Source: Methylobacter sp. KS41
Lineage (GTDB): Bacteria; Pseudomonadota; Gammaproteobacteria; Methylococcales; Methylomonadaceae
Direction: 5' to 3'
DNA: 64,000 bases
NCBI GenBank assembly: GCA_002862125.1
Contig: PHSP01000001.1
Span: 744,001 to 808,000, forward strand
A program made the translations under genes and the position numbers. Positions 63,435 to 64,000 of the stretch are shown piece by piece. The notes under the pieces were generated by a model. That model worked only from the letters and a program-made list of their open reading frames with translations, made no database searches and was not told where the DNA came from. The first letter of the stretch is position 1. Each line of letters starts with the position of its first letter.

Positions 63435-63512
63435 TTCTTTAACCCGACCGGGAAACACTTTCCCGCTCGCGGTGATTTGTGTTTCCCAATATTTCATTTT
63501 ATTGGAGAAACT
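63435..63512 (+). promoter_or_regulatory. Two-state leader, 9-bp perfect alternative stem
   Basis: Proximal GGGAAA/TTTCCC within CCCG/CGGG-like pairing. Distal GTGTTTCCC (63479-63487) complements GGGAAACAC (63450-63458) perfectly. T-rich, then ATTGGAG. Confidence 0.82.
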
Positions 63513-63890
63513 ATGAGCTCAACTTCAATTGGCCAGCCTTACCGTAATCCTAACGGAGATCTGCAATGTGACGCCGTTGGTCATATGGGTGATTATGTCA
63601 TTCGGAAAACTGCGGATCACACCTGGATTGCTATTCAGATGTTTGGTGCCGTGGGTAATATTGCTGCAACTGCCTTGACTCCTGAAGAAGCCTTTAACCA
63701 GTCTGAACAGTTTTATTTCGCCAAATCCAGTCAGAATCGCAAGAAGATGACTTTGGTTATCGAAGGCGTTGAAACGTTTGATCTGGAGCTTGGTATGAAT
63801 GAGGCTCTGAAACTTGTCAGCGAAGGCTATACATCCGGTTTCGATAAAAACGAAACTGGCTCATATAACTTTTCTATTTGCGCGATTTAG
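63513..63890 (+). CDS. Unknown 125-aa protein
   Basis: ATG 63513 after TTGGAGAAACT. Mixed alpha/beta with no motif; C-terminal GYTSGFDKNETGSYNFSIC. A gene starts 9 nt after its stop. Confidence 0.6.
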   Translation: MSSTSIGQPYRNPNGDLQCDAVGHMGDYVIRKTADHTWIAIQMFGAVGNIAATALTPEEAFNQSEQFYFAKSSQNRKKMTLVIEGVETFDLELGMNEALKLVSEGYTSGFDKNETGSYNFSICAI

Positions 63891-63899
63891 GAGATTTCT

Positions 63900-64000
63900 A
63901 TGTGTGAAGCTGATGAAATTTCTGATGAAGACCTGGAAGCCGCTTCTGAGTTTTACGACCGACTTGTGAGTGGTAATCATCCTTGTCAACAGGCCAGACG
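63900..64000 (+). CDS. Acidic protein, runs off the window
   Basis: Starts ATG 63900 behind AGGAG; the visible 33 residues (MCEADEISDEDLEAASEFYD..) are acidic and helical. The gene continues beyond the window. Confidence 0.55.
   Translation, partial: MCEADEISDEDLEAASEFYDRLVSGNHPCQQAR

Noticed and set aside
43525-63512. Leaders as simple terminators of the previous gene
   Set aside because: The T tract runs straight into the Shine-Dalgarno, and true terminators (48959, 57949) exist separately before some leaders. Terminator function remains possible but does not explain the proximal hairpin.
1-64000. tRNA or rRNA genes
   Set aside because: No clover-leaf or rRNA-like sequence was recognised by eye; a scan with tRNAscan-SE would settle it.

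Overview
The window reads as accessory DNA from a gammaproteobacterium, probably a large plasmid (or a plasmid-like integrative element), rather than core chromosome. The evidence is a replication initiator gene next to seven ~19-bp iterons and a perfect DnaA box (about 41.6-43.0 kb), a private DnaN sliding clamp, a phage-type SSB/RecT/YqaJ recombination set, two defence islands, nested mobile elements and TnpB scars. No rRNA, tRNA or housekeeping genes were seen. A methanotroph-like host is only a guess from general gene style.

Layout. 1-7.9 kb: tightly overlapping operon of a coiled-coil protein (5' end outside the window), an unknown protein, a NurA-like nuclease, a HerA-type ATPase, a possible nuclease-like protein and a Ser/Thr kinase with a helical repeat tail; it looks like an unclassified multigene defence system. 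8.0-13.7 kb: RecB-like nuclease/SF1 helicase fusion, uracil-DNA glycosylase relative, DUF805 membrane protein, small protein and UmuD-like protein. The following umuC is broken: its 5' part (13743-13979, with two frameshifts) and 3' part (25927-26975) are separated by a ~11.9-kb Tn554-like transposon with matching inverted ends. The transposon carries two tyrosine recombinases, an intact replacement umuC, a small inverted-repeat element, two nested group II introns, and a LysR/EthD/AhpD-like/secreted protein/esterase cargo.

27-38 kb: NERD nuclease-like protein, a Gabija-type pair (GajA OLD nuclease and GajB UvrD helicase), a group II intron 5' scar, then on the minus strand DnaN, a small protein, a DarB-like methylase-helicase and its partner. 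38.4-41.4 kb: a small-subunit-like protein, a GMC oxidoreductase and a ParB-fold protein, then two tnpB 3' scars. 41.5-43 kb: origin and rep.

43-64 kb: a long plus-strand block of plasmid/phage-like genes (ssb, recT/bet, yqaJ, a CobS-like AAA ATPase, WGR, DUF3150, a CobT-like VWA protein, a GHKL ATPase and many small unknowns). Two features organise it. First, three near-identical ~310-bp non-coding repeats head three sub-blocks, each containing an intrinsic terminator and a competing upstream pairing. Second, nearly every gene is preceded by its own short leader with the same architecture: a nested hairpin (ACCC..GGGT around GGG..CCC), a second distal complement to the GGG arm, a T tract, and then GGAG and the start codon. 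Arm sequences differ from gene to gene while pairing is kept. This attenuator-like, covarying leader repeated in front of about 20 unrelated genes is the best candidate here for an undescribed regulatory system.
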